Shown here: one piece after another, positions 36,667-49,328 of the stretch
Position numbering within the stretch: position 1 is the stretch's first letter
How the letters are laid out: each line of letters begins with the position of its first letter
Assembly (NCBI GenBank): GCA_021399435.1
Contig: JAJTUP010000001.1
Location: 3,286,001 to 3,350,000, forward strand
Direction of reading: 5' to 3'
From: Diaporthe sp. PMI_573
Lineage: Eukaryota > Ascomycota > Sordariomycetes > Diaporthales > Diaporthaceae
Length of the DNA: 64,000 bases
The notes under the pieces: generated by a model
Databases searched by the model: none
Seen by the model: the letters and a program-made list of their open reading frames with translations, nothing else
What the model was told of the DNA's origin: nothing
Translations under genes and position numbers: made by a program

Positions 36667-39600
36667 TCATCGGTATCTTCGCATAATTCCTTCGCAGGGC
36701 TAGTCCGGTGCGCTGGCACGGACTCACCATGATAGATCAGACATTTAGAGAAGCATTCTGGTTGCCAATTCGAGAGAGGAAAGAGGCATGTCTCGCGAAA
36801 GCGTGACCTGTAGCGAAATATCGTAATCTAACCTGCAGGATTGTGCATATCTCACATGCCCATCCTGCAACCCGTGATGTCCAAGTTATCTCGCATGGCC
36901 CTGAACTGTACTTTGTTCGCGCCGCTGCATGGCTGGCTGTCTTTGCTTTTGCGACGCAGTCAAAAATCCGTGGCGGTACTGGTGGCAACACACCACCGCA
37001 GGTCCGAGAAGCGCATCGTGGCTGGACCATGAATCACCACCATGAGCTTTCGGCCCTTGCCAGCGTGAAAAATCGCCAGAAACAGACGTAAAGTTCTCCG
37101 TAGAAATGTCTCTGAGTTAAGGAAAATTCCGTTGCAATCAACGGCTACAAGTAGGTATCCCACAAGAAGGAAAGCGGTGGATGCTCGCGGATGTGCTACC
37201 AGTTGATTGCCTCTCTGTCGGGAACAGACACAAAATCTGGACGGTAAGGGCTGCCATCACCACGATGACAGGCGAGATCATGCTGCCAAAGGAAATGTTT
37301 TCCTGAGAACAACATTCTCGAACATCGCTCTGGCCTGCACCGTGTAAGGTCTTTCGACCCGGACCGGGGAGGCATATTGATGTTGCAAAGAAGAGCTCAC
37401 GCAACGTAGCACCCTGAAAGAAGAAAGACAGCCGGCCCCACTCGAAAACATGCGGTCAAAGGACGCAGGAATACCAGGGGAATCCGCGGGCGTCACCGAA
37501 ACCTGGAAGGCAGCTATCCCACTGTGGCCGAAGAGGCGGTTCTCGTTCAACGAGGCGGATACCGAGTCCACGGTACAGGGGCGAGCACAGGACCGGTCAC
37601 GGGAGACAAACTTCCCGATGCTAGATGGTCGAATGCCATCCTCGAGGTCTCAGACAGATATCTCCACCACCGAGCAGAGATGGACTTTTAAAAAATTCAT
37701 CCAGCCACCAACCCGGACGCCGATGACAAGGGGGGTGGGGTAGGACACAATAGGAGTTTTTTTTTTTCTCGAACCCTTCCAAGCCCTGTCTTTTACCGAC
37801 CCACTGGATGTGGCTGCGGGGGCAACAAGAGACTGTTTCCTCGCAATGGAGGGGAGACTTCTCACCACCGTCCGTCGTATAGGTGGTTGCCTGTCTCAGC
37901 CACCGACTGCAGGGTCCCGAGGGCTCGCACAAGAATGGCAGAGATGTTGCAGGGAAGCCCAGAAAAATCTGCACCGCAGGGGAATCCTCCGAGACAGCAC
38001 GAGGCTTACAACAGGCCAATTTGGTGCCGTCTTCGTTGCCTGCTTACCCTTCGCTTTGTCCCCCGTCTTTGTCTGCCAGATGAGGCCGGATGGCAGCGGT
38101 TGTACGGTACGACACACCTGGGGCCGACACAACCGTCTACTGTCGGGTTGGTCGCCGATCTGCGTAACCCAACTCAAGATGTTGGTCCCCGATGTGCTGT
38201 TGACAGGAGATGACGGACATCATGACAAGACTTTCGCACACTTTGATATCCATCAAGACGGGCCCCAAAAGACTGAACCTTTTCCTGGTTTGGTTGGCAC
38301 ACAAACGATCGCCGCAAGGATGGTCTGCTGATCCTTTTGCGGCAAGCTGAGGTCCCGGTTGACCTGGAGCCAATCGCTTCCGAGTCAGAGGTGTCAAGCT
38401 GCAGGAGAACGCCCCTAACCGGATGCGCTGGACCAGTGGCGAGGGGCGGCGTATGCAAGAAGCAAGGTAGGAAGGCAGCTCGCTATCCCGAAGCGCCCTC
38501 GCGAAGGCAAGACTGTGCATCCAGAGGGAGGGGCTGAAAGGCGATCGCAGGCGCCTGACCGCATGCTGCCTTGGTGGGCAACAACGCGCTGCAATGTTTA
38601 ACAATTCTTAGAGCATGAGAAGCTGTCAGCAGCAGAGCGGGTCTTGCGCAGCTGCTCGCAGCGTCAACCACACAAGGCGTGGCGCCTGGCAGAGATGGCC
38701 AGTGCAGGAGATGCGGCTGGCTGGTCTGGGCCGAGGGTGACAGCGTTTGGTTGCAATGGCGATAACCCGCCATTGCACCTGTGCACGTGGATGGGTAATC
38801 GCTGGCCCGTCGCCTCTGCTAACAACGTCGATGGTCGATAAGATGTTGACTGTGCGGGAGTTGGCGTGGATTCCTGAATGACCATGGGCGTCACCGCAGG
38901 GGCCAGCCAGCTGGAGACCGTGACGGCTGCGACGGCCGTAACGGTGGTGTCTTTTGAGAGCCGCGCTTTGCAGCCTAACAAAGATAGGCCCGCGGGGGAT
39001 AGGAACGAAATGGGGAGAGGTTGAAATGAGCGAGTGCCCGTGCACTCAGGGACGACTCCCTGGCACTGCCCTGGCCAGGGAGCCCATGGCCTCCCCACAC
39101 CGATCCCTGTTTGATTGTCGAGGTATCCCTGGTGCCGCCCTGGGCTGTGCTAGTCTCGAAAGGGTGGTGCAGTACGGGCTCGGTACATCTGGTCCTGGAG
39201 TGGGCAGCGGGCCAGCACGGCGCTGCCCGCAGCGCGCACTAGACACACGTGGCATGCCCGGTCACCAGGGACAGATTAATTTTCAATCTCCTGGGCCCCC
39301 CTGGTTTCGTCCGAACTCCATCTTCATCGTGCACGTGAATGACGACAGATCCTGGATGGGTGGAGACTCCAATCTTACCCTGGTCAGTTGATTTTCGTCA
39401 TTGCCCTCGGCCAGATCGGCCAAACAGAGATCTTCGCGCACCGCAACAGTTGCATCGCACAAGGGAGAGACCTCAGGCGGCTGCTCGTCCCGATGAGCTC
39501 CTTGGAAGATCCGCAGTGGCGTCAAGAACTGCGAGTGCGGAGCAAATCCTCTCAACCACTGCGCTGATACGCGGGTAGACGGAGGCGTGCTGTACCCAGC

Positions 39601-42600
39601 GGATTGTCGGCCACGGCGAGACCTCACTAGTCCTAGTTTGCAGTGAAAGCATCTTTCTCGGCAGTAAGACCACAAGGTCGTCGTGATCGTGGTCGTTGTG
39701 TGAAAGCCTAGGGCGTAAGCCGTTATCCAGGCTCACGGAGTCGTGCCAGGACGCGAGTCCGGCTGCAGCCGAAGAAACAAGCTAAAATCCAACTAGGTTG
39801 TGCCTAGATTCATCAGACGAGGTCTCCATCGCTGACTGTGTTGTTCTCGGCCGCCCGTCTCGCTGCACAGAGGTGTGGTTTCTAATTGGCCCGCAACTGC
39901 CCAACTGACAGAAGATAAACTCATTGCGAAGTCTGCCATCCACTACCCATTCACTTGGTGTTACTCTGCAGCATGCACGCCGATGCAACTCAGAGGAAGC
40001 ATTCGGCATCTCAAACCATCAACGCACTTGAGACCGTCGTGAGATTCTTAAAATGAGATGCACCATTCACCACACCTTGCCTGCAGACTGCATTCCGGCA
40101 AGGGACGGAATAACGTGCTCGATGGTCGCGTCAGGACTGTCGACCCGACGGACCACAAGAAGGTCACCTCAGAAGCCTACAGGTGCCCAATCAGACTGGT
40201 ACTGTGTCACAGCATGCAGAAGCCCGCATGAACTGTCCTGCAGGTTTCGAATCGGTTGGTGGAAAATCTATAGTAACACCGCTTGCCGCTTGCAAGCAAG
40301 TCTTGAAAGTCGAGGCAGGATCCATCTTGCCTTTGGTACACAAGGCCCGAGTTGGACATCGATTTTGCTCAAGTGTTGTCAAAAGTCTTGGGCAACGTGA
40401 TTGTCCGTGCCATGCCTTTTGGTCCCGAATACTATGACAGGCATATCACTGTGGGCAATGCTGTTATCGTGGCTCATGCTCGATAAACCAACACGTGTAA
40501 AAAGCCGAAGGTTGAAGAGACAAGCCGCAGTGCAGAGTCGCATTGGAGGTCCGGCTGCATGCAATCAGGCACAGCGCGCTGGCCCAAAGTCTCCACATTC
40601 TTGCTCATAGGCTCGAATTGATTTGCCACTTTGATGCGGTGGGAGAGATAACGCCGAATTACCCGACAGACATGAATGGCTGGCACTTGTGAGGGCTCAT
40701 GCCAATGAAATTCGATGAAATTGCCAGAGTCGGTGTGGAATTCGGTCCTTGGAGCTTCTGGACACCGCCAGTAGAGCCTTACCAGGCCTTGCCCGGGAGC
40801 TAGCCTTCAATGCCGGCCACTCCCCGGGGTTGGGCACAATGGTACGGTGACAACGAGCAGCGGGTGCACCGGAGGAGGTGGAACAGGCAGCTGCTGCACC
40901 GTATCTATGTACGCCTGGAGGCCTTAGTAATTGTGTGGTCGGTGCACATTTGGCGCAGCGCTGTCAGTTTGAGACTGAAAAGACGAGAGCAGAACATTTT
41001 GCTGTCTGCCGCAGGCCTTCTTGCTTGCCCAAGCCATGGTACAGGTGGCCAGAAGATGCTGCCAGTGGGGGCATCGGGCGAAATTCTTGCCCAAAGAGTC
41101 GAAACATCTGGGAGAGCGGCAGGGCGGGAGGATGTTCTGCTCCGGAGGCTTTCGATTGAGCAGAGATTCGAGATGCGTTTGACGGTTTGTCGGTTGCCGC
41201 TTCATGGCTGAGACGCAAGCATCTCGTTGATGATGCGTACCGAGTAACTCTGGAGCCCATTTCGAGATTAGAGATCCGTACAAAACCACTTGAGCTGCAC
41301 GCCCCCACAAACCACCGCCGCGATTGTGGTGGGTAAAGAGGCATGCATCGTGTACTGCGGTGGGTAGAGGGACTGGCACTGGCCGTCTCACGGCCCCCAG
41401 AACTTGCAGATTGAAATTAGAGTTGACCCATAAATAGATCAGTCTTTCATGCAGGAGCGGTGCAACCCTGCGGCAGGGACTGCACAGGCCAGCGCACCAC
41501 CCCGAGTCTCCACAGGCTCCGAGTCGTCCAGTGCTGCGATTGATGTGGTCGACAGCCCCACCAGCCCGTCAACAGGATTGGGATGTCTGGCTGCGTGCAT
41601 ATCCGCCAGGGACAATGACACATGCCACGGGCGAAGGTGTGGTCCGTCGAGGACAATGAGGGGGGGGCATGTACCCTTCCTAGCAGCCATTGGGCGTTCA
41701 GGGGTGGCAACGGTCCTGCCCAAGGCTGGGTGCGTTCGTCAGGAAGTCTGGTGCAGGTGTGCAGGATGCAGGATGCGCCGTGTGGGTGTGCGTGGTGTTG
41801 ACTGGACTACCTACTGCATGTACACAGTACTGTACAGAGTTGCTCCGGGACAAGGTGATAGGGTAGACAGGCCGCCCTGGGGGGGGGGTTCATGCCGCTC
41901 AGCCGCTGTGGTTGGTCATGATGATAAATGCGGGCAAGTGCCATCCGGTGTGTGTGCTACCGCGCAAGGGCTACTACCTCTGAGCACTGCACAGCAAGCC
42001 GGTGGCAGATTACAGTCTAAGATGGGCATGAAGATGGCGAGAGCCTGCTGGCGCACACATGACACGGTACACAGTACAGGAGTAGCCTGCTTTTCTCCCG
42101 ACGCCGTCTTCTTGGAAGGCGAGCGGCTGGACCTAGACTACTCCTGCAGGCGCCGCTTGGGGGGGGGGGCGGGCGGGCGAGCGAGGGGTGGATGAGGGGG
42201 CGGGTCGCGAGGTGCCGAGGCGGTGGTCATCGAAGGGGACCAGACCTGACATGGTCTGACAATTGAGGGATCGCGCTTGTGTTTGTGTTGTCTTGGTTTA
42301 GAATACCCTCCCCGGGCTGCCGTTGCTTCAACACGGAGCGCCAGGAAGATGAAAGATGGGTGAGGTGAGCAAATGGGCAGGTGAGATGGGCAATGGCGGA
42401 GGATGGCGGGAGGAGAAGGAAGTGTGCAAAAAAGCAACTCTGGTCCGCGGGTGGATGCTGTGTGATAGGTGAGGTGAGGTGGGCCGTGGACTGGGACCTG
42501 AACCAGAGGCAGGCGGGCCCCGCCCACTTCAATTGCCATCTTGGGACCCTGGGAACTCAGGCACAAGGAGACGCCTACCATATTGGTAGAGCTGCCCCTG

Positions 42601-45149
42601 GCGATTCGTCTGCTTTGGGTACTCTGTCTGTGCACAGTCGTATCCTTCCAACTCCCGACCTCGCCGCCAACAAAAACACCTCGACCGTGACCCCACCATA
42701 CATACAATCCACCCATGCATCGACATGGACCGACCTGCCATTGATGCCACTGACACTGCCGTTGACCAAGGCGTCTGTCTGCTCGGTGCATCCCACCCTC
42801 AAGTCTCGACCCGAGCCTGCTGCGCAGACGCCTCGGACGGGTGCCATGCAACGCCCCCGACGGCAGGAGGAATGCTTGATCAGCTCTCCAATCCCGGCCC
42901 ATCCATCCCATCCCAACTCGCCCACTTGGCCACTCGTGTCTCCCCGCACCACAACATGCCGGCTGATGCGGATGTCATGGTCCGGCGGCACAGAGGAAAA
43001 AGGGTGGGATTTCGAGTTGGAAGGAAAAACAAAACAGAAAATAAGACATCACGTCCCCAAGCCTCTGGGACGTGCCGAGTCGTTCCTGGCTCGATCGGAC
43101 GCTTGCACCCTGGCAGGCCTGGCGGCTCTCGCTTAACTTACGGGCTACTTCCGCGCAAGTCTCTGTTGGGCTGTCCCCAGCCCTCCTGTTCCAGATCAAG
43201 GCCCTCCTGGCGAGCTCCTGGAAGATGACGACGGGCGAAGACAGATTACACAGTGGCTCATGTGCATCTCCCTCGTGAAGCCTACGGTCCGGTACATACG
43301 GGCTCACCACCCAGCTCTTCTTGGTCATGCCATCATGCCGTGCCGCGCCATGCCACGCCACGCCAGCAGCCAGCGGCGGCCAGCGGCCTGCGACCATCAG
43401 CCAACTCAGCTCGTCACACAACGAGATCCCGAGAACTGGGGCCCACCATCTTGGCGTGCCCACTAGTCAAGATCCAGGAACGAGCGCTCCAGGGCAAGCA
43501 ACGAGTTGGGATGCCATGGCATGGGATTGCCCGTGCCCCTGACAAGTCCCTCCGAGTCCTGCGTACCCCAGCCGTACCGCCCGGTACGCTGGACAAGTAC
43601 CTGCTCTGCCCTCCCCACCTGGGCACCCACTGGGAAGCGCCGTGCCGTTGGTCAAGCACCAGCCCAGAAAGCCCTCCCTGCCGACCATCATCTATCTCAT
43701 CTCGGCCGGGGCCACGGGGATGATGATGTGAACGAGATGGCGGATGCAACTAACTGCACACCACCCACCCACACACCACCCGCACTCACGGACGCACGCA
43801 CTCACACGCACGCACACCCACACCACCCACTGTCACCCACCGGCCACCAGGTTTACTTTGTCCTTCAGCTCCCAACCCGCCGCTGCAGCCAGACACCCAC
43901 AGCCCGCCATACTGCAGCACGCCGACGCCGACGCCAGCGCCAGCGCCGGCGCCTTTTTGACCTGGATCTGGACTTGGACCTCGACCTCGCCCTCATCATC
44001 GCCCTACGCCTTCCTCCACCCTTGCCTGCGCCATCGCCCGCGCTTTGAACCCTCGCCCAGCTCCATCCCTCGACGCCCTTTAATCAAAGTTGCAACTCGC
44101 GTGGTGCTCCCTCATTCATTATCTCTTTGGACTTGGGGGCGGGAGGGCGCCAGTCCGTGGTGTGCTTGACTGTGGTTCAGATGAATGTGTTCGTCCCATA
44201 CCTTCGTGCTGTGGCGGCAGCCGCAAAGAATTAGCTGGCGATTGTGTTGTATGTGCGCTCCGAGGTTTAGGTCCAACTCTATTTCCCAGTCCAGGCATGC
44301 GAGGACAGCGCAGTGGGTTGCATGCGCAGTGCAACATCGAGCCGCCAAGTACAAGTTATGTATTTGCACAGTACTGCACAGGTCAAGATGACTGGGGCGA
44401 CTTGGATGGGGACGACATCCTCGCTCCGAGACTTGGGGGGTCCACCGTCCAGTGGCCCCCCCCTCCTCCTTCTCCTCCTTGCACCGGCTGTCTTACCCCT
44501 GTCCGGCCGACTGGACCCCAGACCGAACCCACTGAGATTGCCCGCTTCCACAGCCTCAGGGACCCCAGCTTGAGACCCAGCGCCACACCCAATCATAACC
44601 ATGGCCGGGCACACAGCATCTCCGTCAAGTACTTCTCTCCCGCACCCTCCTCCTGCCTCCTTCACGTCCCTGTCTTGTCATCCCGCTTGGACGACTTCGG
44701 CTGGCCTTGTCTTACCCGTCGTCCTCGACTCTCACACCCTGTGCTTCTTGTTATCTTGCGTCGCCTCCATCTCTTCCCTCGATCTCTCTTCACCCGCCAG
44801 CAGACTTCTTACTACTACTCCTCCTCCTCTACTACCATACCGCCTCTGGGACTTTCACCTCAATGCCGTGCTAGGCTGCCGGCGACTGTTGAATCACACT
44901 CTTTTTGCGAACATTGAAACTTTGTATGGTGCTTGTGAGGTCGAACATTCAGCGGACCAAGATATCTCCCTCAGGTTCGAATAATAATTCGCCAGCTGCC
45001 ACTCCTTCTCACTCGCTTGATCGTTGCTCGTTCTCTCGTTCCTTGGGCATTCTTAAAACCACCGGGAATTCGGGATAGCCTCTGTCTTTCAAATCATACT
45101 CTGCAAAACTCGCGCCAACTCTTTCGCATCAAGCACACCGTCACCATTG
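36667..45149. other. 8.5-kb stretch without a firmly recognised gene
   Basis: Nothing here matches a known family. A 97-codon plus-strand frame (from ATG 37450) and a set of minus-strand frames at 39283-40009, which can be joined by plausible splice sites, are possible unknown genes and are discussed as findings. A T-run lies near 37757. G-runs occur near 41878 and 42159-42207. GACGCC/CAGCGC hexamers and GGACTT/GACCTC repeats at about 43921-43995 keep frames open by repetition. The last 600 bp, C/T-rich with several upstream ATGs, are probably promoter and leader of the homeobox gene. Confidence 0.5.
42159..42207 (+). repeat. G-rich tract with quadruplex potential
   Basis: An uninterrupted run of 11 G is followed by GGG, GGG, GGGG, GGGGG and GGG with short spacers on the plus strand. 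This satisfies the usual four-run pattern for a DNA quadruplex. It lies in non-coding sequence. Confidence 0.7.
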
Positions 45150-45320
45150 ATGGTCCAGCGCACCAGAATGGGGGACAACAACTTCCAGCAATTGTTCCAG
45201 GAACAAACGAGCCATGACTACAACAGGCGTGCTTCGTCGATGATGGACCCCCGGCAACAACACTGCATGGAATCCGTGGCTGCCATGCAGCGTTACCAGA
45301 CTCCCGTGACGATGTGGCAA

Positions 45321-45353
<33 letters not shown>

Positions 45354-47357
45354 CACACCAACCTGGACGCCATGTCGATGTTGCAGCAGGCCCAGAACAA
45401 CCCTGGGTTCCCCATGATGTTGCAATCTAACGGACAGCGATTCTACCAGCCCTCCATGAAGATGTTCCACCAGGCACTGCAGCAGACTCAAGGTTCTCAA
45501 CTCTACCATGCCACTATTGCATGTAGCAAGCGCTTCTCCGAGGAGGAAAAGCAGAAACTCGAGAAGGTCTTTACAGATGAGACCCAGAAGCCGAGCACCA
45601 GTCGAAAACGCCAACTGGCGGAGGAACTCGGCTGCCCTGTCCCAAAAGTCAATGTATGTTAGCAACACACCCCCTTCTCACGTCCCACACTGACACCAGA
45701 CCAGAACTGGTTTCAAAATCGGAGAGCCAGAGAAAAACAGGTGCACAGGGTTCAAGCGTACGAAGCCAGTCAAGCAGCCGATTCAGCGGTGTCGGAGACC
45801 GACGTGGTTGATCCTCAAGAGGATGAAAGCGAGCATGCTACCAGCAGCGAATTTTACAGCTTGAGCAACCGGAGCCAGCCTTTGCAGCCCTCCTCGGCCC
45901 CGTTCTCTGACTCAGATGACCTGCCGGAGCAGCACTTCCCATCTCCTACCTCTGCAAGGGGCCAAGAAAGCGAGGATTCCACCACTGACTCATCCGCTGC
46001 GAGTCCCGTCGCGGTTCACGGCGCGTCACCGGGGGACGGTATCAGCAGAGATTCAGCCGGGGACAGCCACACTGCCGTCTCACAGCCTCAGCCCTTGCCG
46101 TCGAACCAGATAAACACCTTCTCTAATACTAGCATCCCCATGATCGCAGCGAGTTTTGAGAACCACAACAGTAACTTCTCGTCCTCGCCCGATGCATACA
46201 CGGACGCGCAGGATCAGATGTCTTTCCAGTCACTCAATGGCCAATTCGCACCGGACTTCTCGACTGCCGAAATGCATGGCCTGCCGATCTTCTCCTCGGG
46301 CATCGAACGATCAGATTCCTTTACCTCATCAGCATCAATCTTGACCCCAAGCACTGCAACTTTCAGCACTGGTATGGCGAGCCACGACCACGCTGGAGAC
46401 CATTCAGGCACGGGAGAATCAGACTTCTCCAGTATCGAGACACTGTCCCCAGACATGAACTCTGGAACCTCGCCGTCTCTTGAGCAGTCCGACTCGACCA
46501 CCGATACTGCTTTTACGCATCCAAGCATTGCCTCGCGGAGGAAGACCCGGCCGCCACAGCGGCTGAACCAAACGGCCCTGCGCAACTATCCCAACGGGCC
46601 AAAGACGGGGATCGAGGGCTCGAAGCGATCTGACATGTACGGATCGATGAGGCGAGCTGCGTCAGCGAACGGTCCACTATCTGGCAAGATCTTCAAATCC
46701 GCTCCTCCCGTCTCACCGCTGTCACCTCGATCATTTGACCCGAACTTCCTCGAGCAATTTGCCAGAAAGTCGTCGTTGGCTGTTGCATCGAACACCTTCA
46801 AAGACGTACCTGAGGGATCCCCCGTCGGGTCGACTTTTGAGACGCAGTACCTATCAGCGGATGCTCCTCGGTTCAATTTCCAGAGATCTTCTGTGTCGAT
46901 GAATAGCCTCAGGGAAACCGCGGCAGTCTCACCGAGCACGCCCGACTTTATGCGGGATGGCGCCTTTACTGGTGTCCAAAACCAGGGCTTCCAGTCCTTC
47001 CACCACCCCACCTTCACGCTGGACACTGGCTACGGGAACACTTCCTCGTCGGACGAGGCGCTGGCAACTCCTAGTTTGTCCCAATTCGGGTCCGAGATTG
47101 AATTCCCTACCTCGCTCTGTGCGCCGAGATACGTCGAAAGCGAGCCGGCCACTCCTGCTGCCATACAATCACAGGCATTCCCTGCCTTCAAGTTCGATTC
47201 ACCGCCACGGGGAGATATTTATCCTTGGTCAAGGTCGCCCGACCGGGTCCCAATGTGGAAGGGATCTATCGCGCAGCTCAGCGAGCCTCAGTCTCACAAC
47301 TTCCAATTCCAGCCAAACATCACCCCGCAAAACTTCCAGTCCCCCGGGCAGGGTTGA
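45150..47357 (+). CDS. Homeodomain transcription factor
   Basis: Two exons, 45150-45653 and 45705-47357, give 718 residues. ATG 45168 has the better context (A at -3) and would give 712. The homeodomain lies at about residues 125-183: helix 1 RFSEEEKQKLEKVF, then RKRQLAEELG, and recognition helix VNNWFQNRRAREKQ with W170, F171, N173 and R175. The 51-bp intron splits the helix just before the WFQN signature. Upstream is a Gln-rich part with a Gln-Ala repeat. Downstream is a 530-residue Ser/Pro/Thr-rich tail with no known domain, ending near NITPQNFQSPGQG. Expected role: sequence-specific nuclear regulator, in fungi often of development or pathogenicity. I cannot say which family member this is. 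Several ATGs in the long leader may act as upstream ORFs. Confidence 0.9.
45321..45353 (+). repeat. CAGGCT hexanucleotide repeat in homeobox gene
   Basis: Five and a half CAGGCT units encode the alternating Gln-Ala run of the transcription factor. The unit length keeps the frame, so the repeat can vary without breaking the protein. Confidence 0.9.
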
Positions 47358-49328
47358 TAGCAACATATCAACGTCACCTCTGGAAATACTGTATTATTAT
47401 AATGATCTAATGAATGGCCTGGCATTATCTGGAACGCCCCCGGTGGACTGGGAGAACCTCTTTCATTATATATCATCTTGTATCAACATCACATTTGGCG
47501 CCTCACTCTTTTTTCTTTCTTTTTTTCTTTCGCATTGGATGGAAGCAAGACAGCCACAGCGTCCTCGACGATACCCTCAAAAATTGCCTTAATAACACAC
47601 ACTCCCTTAATACAATCTGTCTGTGATGATGTAAACCATGGGGTAGGCTGGGCCTGTGGATCACGAGGGACAGGGTCTCATGGGGAAAACGGCGCGTGGG
47701 TAGGGACAACTGACGCCATTTGACACGAACAAAAGGCGTGGGAAGGAATCGAAAGCGGAAGGGTGGCCGTCAGGTAGTCGATGGCAGACATAGCCAAATG
47801 AATAGATACGAGGCTTCTTGTAACTTTCACGATGTCGGGACAGTATCGCTGTGAACGAAGTCAGCAACAGATGTTGTTGTTCCTGGCCTGGTTAATCAAT
47901 TAGAGTGTGAGCCGCATTCCATGCACCGGATAAATGTGGCACGCGCCGTGCCGCTGAGTCTCACCCAACTGCACATCATGGACAGACTTCGGTTCCGAGC
48001 CGATCCCTTGGTAGTCGATCACTTCAGCCTCGATGTCCTCCTTTCCACAGTATCGCGCTTGGCAGTATGACGGCCAAGTATCGACGACGCGTTGTGTGGC
48101 CGGCGGGCAGACCGTACTTCTGACAGCACTGCGTGATGCGGAGAAGATGGCCTGTCATGACCGCGTATCATGGCACATAGAAGCGTGGCATATAAGAGGT
48201 CCAGTATGGACCGAAATGATCGTAACCCACCACTTGTGGGGGGGGGGAGGGGGGAGATCCGGGGTGAACTTTTCAAATTTAGCCGCGGATCTGCCGGCTG
48301 CATTGCCATGCAACCCCAGAGTCTTGCACGACTGTCCTATCCCACGACAAAGCAGATGTTCCCTGCAGTCAGATGCTTAGTGGTTCATCCCACAGTCTTC
48401 TTCCCCACATGTACCAGCATTCGGTCCGGCATGTTCCTGGGTGGGCAAGGGGGGGACTTGAGGTGGGAGAAATCTCTGAGCGCATCACACGACATGTGCC
48501 CTTGCTGGCAGGGTGCCTGCGTGCCCTGGCAGCCTGGGTGACACGATCTGGGCGTGTCCGCCAGCGGTGGGACCTCGTTTGTGTCCTGAGCCTGGTCAGG
48601 AATGACTCGACCGCCACCCGGGGCCTGTCGAATCTGGCCATTGCCGACAGACAAAGCTCGCCAGGTGGGCTTTCCCACGGTGACAAGACAAGGTGCGGGT
48701 TGCCCATTCCCTTGGCACAGGCACAGATGGTAACTCGATCGCCCAGGCGGACCAACACTTGGTGTCGAAACGCGTGAGGAGGCACGCTACTTTGGTGCAA
48801 TTGCGACCCTCGTGGGAGCCCCACGTTTTGCCTTGTTCCCCCAACCTTCGACCGGGGAGGGGTGGCCTTCTGCCGTACCAGAGTCTGGGGAAAAATGCAC
48901 CCCGGTGCGGAGAAGCGCCGCGCATGTGGATCGGAGAACGGGGCGGCCATTGTTAGACGGGCCGATTCCAGCAGGCCTGGGAGGGTTCTCGGCTGGTACT
49001 ACCACGGCGGACGAAGGCCATGACAGGCGCCATTCATCGTCCATCAGAGGGACCTTGCCCTCAAAGAGGCAGCACCCCGGCAGATCTCGCGGCACTTGCC
49101 AGGGAGCAGGCGAGGAGCCAAGCCCTGCTGCCCCAGGAACGGTGGAGATGCTCCCCTTTGACGACATCTGGGGACGGTGGGAAAGCCGGCATCAGTCGCC
49201 TCGACGCCTCCCTCCGTCATGTTATAATAAAAGAGCCCGACCCAGGCCCTTGCGCCGGCGCCCTGCCATCGGCAACAGGCTCTCCGCACCTCTCCAACAA
49301 GAAGGCCGCTTCCTCAACCGTCGCCAAG
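47358..49328. other. 2.0-kb intergenic region, homeobox gene to carboxylesterase
   Basis: It holds the 3' flank of the homeobox gene and the promoter of the esterase. A T/C-rich stretch lies near 47508-47532 and a G-run with one interruption near 48238-48256. Frames are open on both strands near 48.4-49.3 kb but overlap each other and match nothing. Confidence 0.55.
49223..49232 (+). promoter_or_regulatory. Probable TATA box of the carboxylesterase gene
   Basis: TATAATAAAA lies about 106 bp before the ATG at 49329, a suitable distance for a short leader. Confidence 0.55.

Noticed and set aside
41449..43136. Overlapping frames of about 250 codons on both strands
   Set aside because: They are open on both strands at once, low-complexity near G-runs, with no recognisable domain.
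43744..44917. Plus-strand frames of 141-275 codons before the homeobox gene
   Set aside because: They are driven by CA-rich and hexamer repeats and probably lie in promoter or leader sequence.
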